Part shown: piece by piece, positions 5,415 to 5,477 of the stretch
Layout: each line of letters starts with the position of its first letter
Position numbering within the stretch: the first letter of the stretch is position 1
Source: Methanobacteriota archaeon
GTDB lineage: Archaea > Thermoplasmatota > Thermoplasmata > RBG-16-68-12
Reading direction: 5' to 3'
DNA: 5,477 nt
Assembly: GCA_005878665.1 (NCBI GenBank)
Contig: VBLR01000024.1
Location: 1 to 5,477, forward strand
Position numbers and translations under genes: made by a program
Notes under the pieces: model-generated
What the model saw: the letters and a program-made list of their open reading frames with translations, nothing else
Told to the model about the DNA's origin: nothing
The model's database searches: none

Positions 5415-5477
5415 TCAACGTCTTGTGAACCGAATCCGCGAGATTAGGGACGCCCACACGAGGAGACTGACCAGCCC
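5415..5477 (-). CDS. Possible C-terminal end of a membrane protein (partial)
   Basis: A minus-strand frame is open from the right edge to a TGA at 5415-5417, giving 20 codons. The residues read LVSLLVWASLI followed by the basic stretch SRIRFTRR. A hydrophobic run ending in arginines just before the stop is what the last helix of a membrane protein looks like, with the tail on the cytoplasmic side. The other minus frames are either stopped or lack such a pattern. The stop lies about 45 bases before the ECH2 TATA box, a sensible gene spacing. Twenty codons cannot prove a gene, and no family can be named. Confidence 0.33.
   Translation of the reverse strand, partial: GLVSLLVWASLISRIRFTRR

Noticed and set aside
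1..5477. A new defence, mobile-element or CRISPR system
   Set aside because: All identifiable genes are metabolic or housekeeping-like. There are no repeat arrays, transposase or integrase motifs, tRNA genes or attachment-site-like duplications, and base composition looks uniform by eye. The queC/queD pair lacks DNA-modification (dpd) partners here.

Overview
This window is a GC-rich stretch in which every supportable gene lies on the minus strand, so it is best read from the right-hand end to the left. It most resembles an archaeon, probably a heterotrophic euryarchaeote or Thermoplasmata-like lineage. The evidence is modest. Several genes are preceded by archaeal-type TATA elements (TTTATGG or TTTATTA) placed so that transcripts would have very short leaders. 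A membrane protein carries a roadblock/longin-like cytoplasmic domain of a style common in archaea. A QueC/QueD pair would serve archaeosine (tRNA position 15) in an archaeon, or queuosine if the organism were bacterial.

In transcription order the layout is: (1) the possible last codons of an unidentified membrane protein running in from the right edge; (2) an enoyl-CoA hydratase/isomerase (ECH2, start 5326) with a promoter and a Shine-Dalgarno site; (3) a GNAT acetyltransferase 24-39 bases behind it, probably co-transcribed; (4) a second enoyl-CoA hydratase (ECH1, start 3902) behind a perfect 7-bp inverted repeat; (5) a four-helix membrane protein with a roadblock/longin-like C-terminal domain (start 3031); (6) queC with a strong TATA box; (7) a small TM1459-like all-histidine cupin; (8) queD; (9) the N-terminal 122 residues of a TPR-like helical protein, cut by the left edge.

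Functionally there are two blocks. The right half is acyl-CoA metabolism: two crotonase-superfamily enzymes, both keeping the two catalytic glutamates, with an acetyl-CoA-using GNAT between them. The left half is 7-deazaguanine biosynthesis: QueD makes 6-carboxy-5,6,7,8-tetrahydropterin and QueC turns 7-carboxy-7-deazaguanine into preQ0. The intervening enzyme QueE and the tRNA transglycosylase are not in the window. The cupin between queC and queD and the membrane protein between the two blocks have no assigned role. No RNA genes, CRISPR arrays, insertion sequences or long repeats were seen, and no intergenic gap exceeds about 120 bases. I see no convincing new multi-gene system. The membrane/roadblock protein, the cupin's placement and the inverted repeat before ECH1 are the points most worth following.
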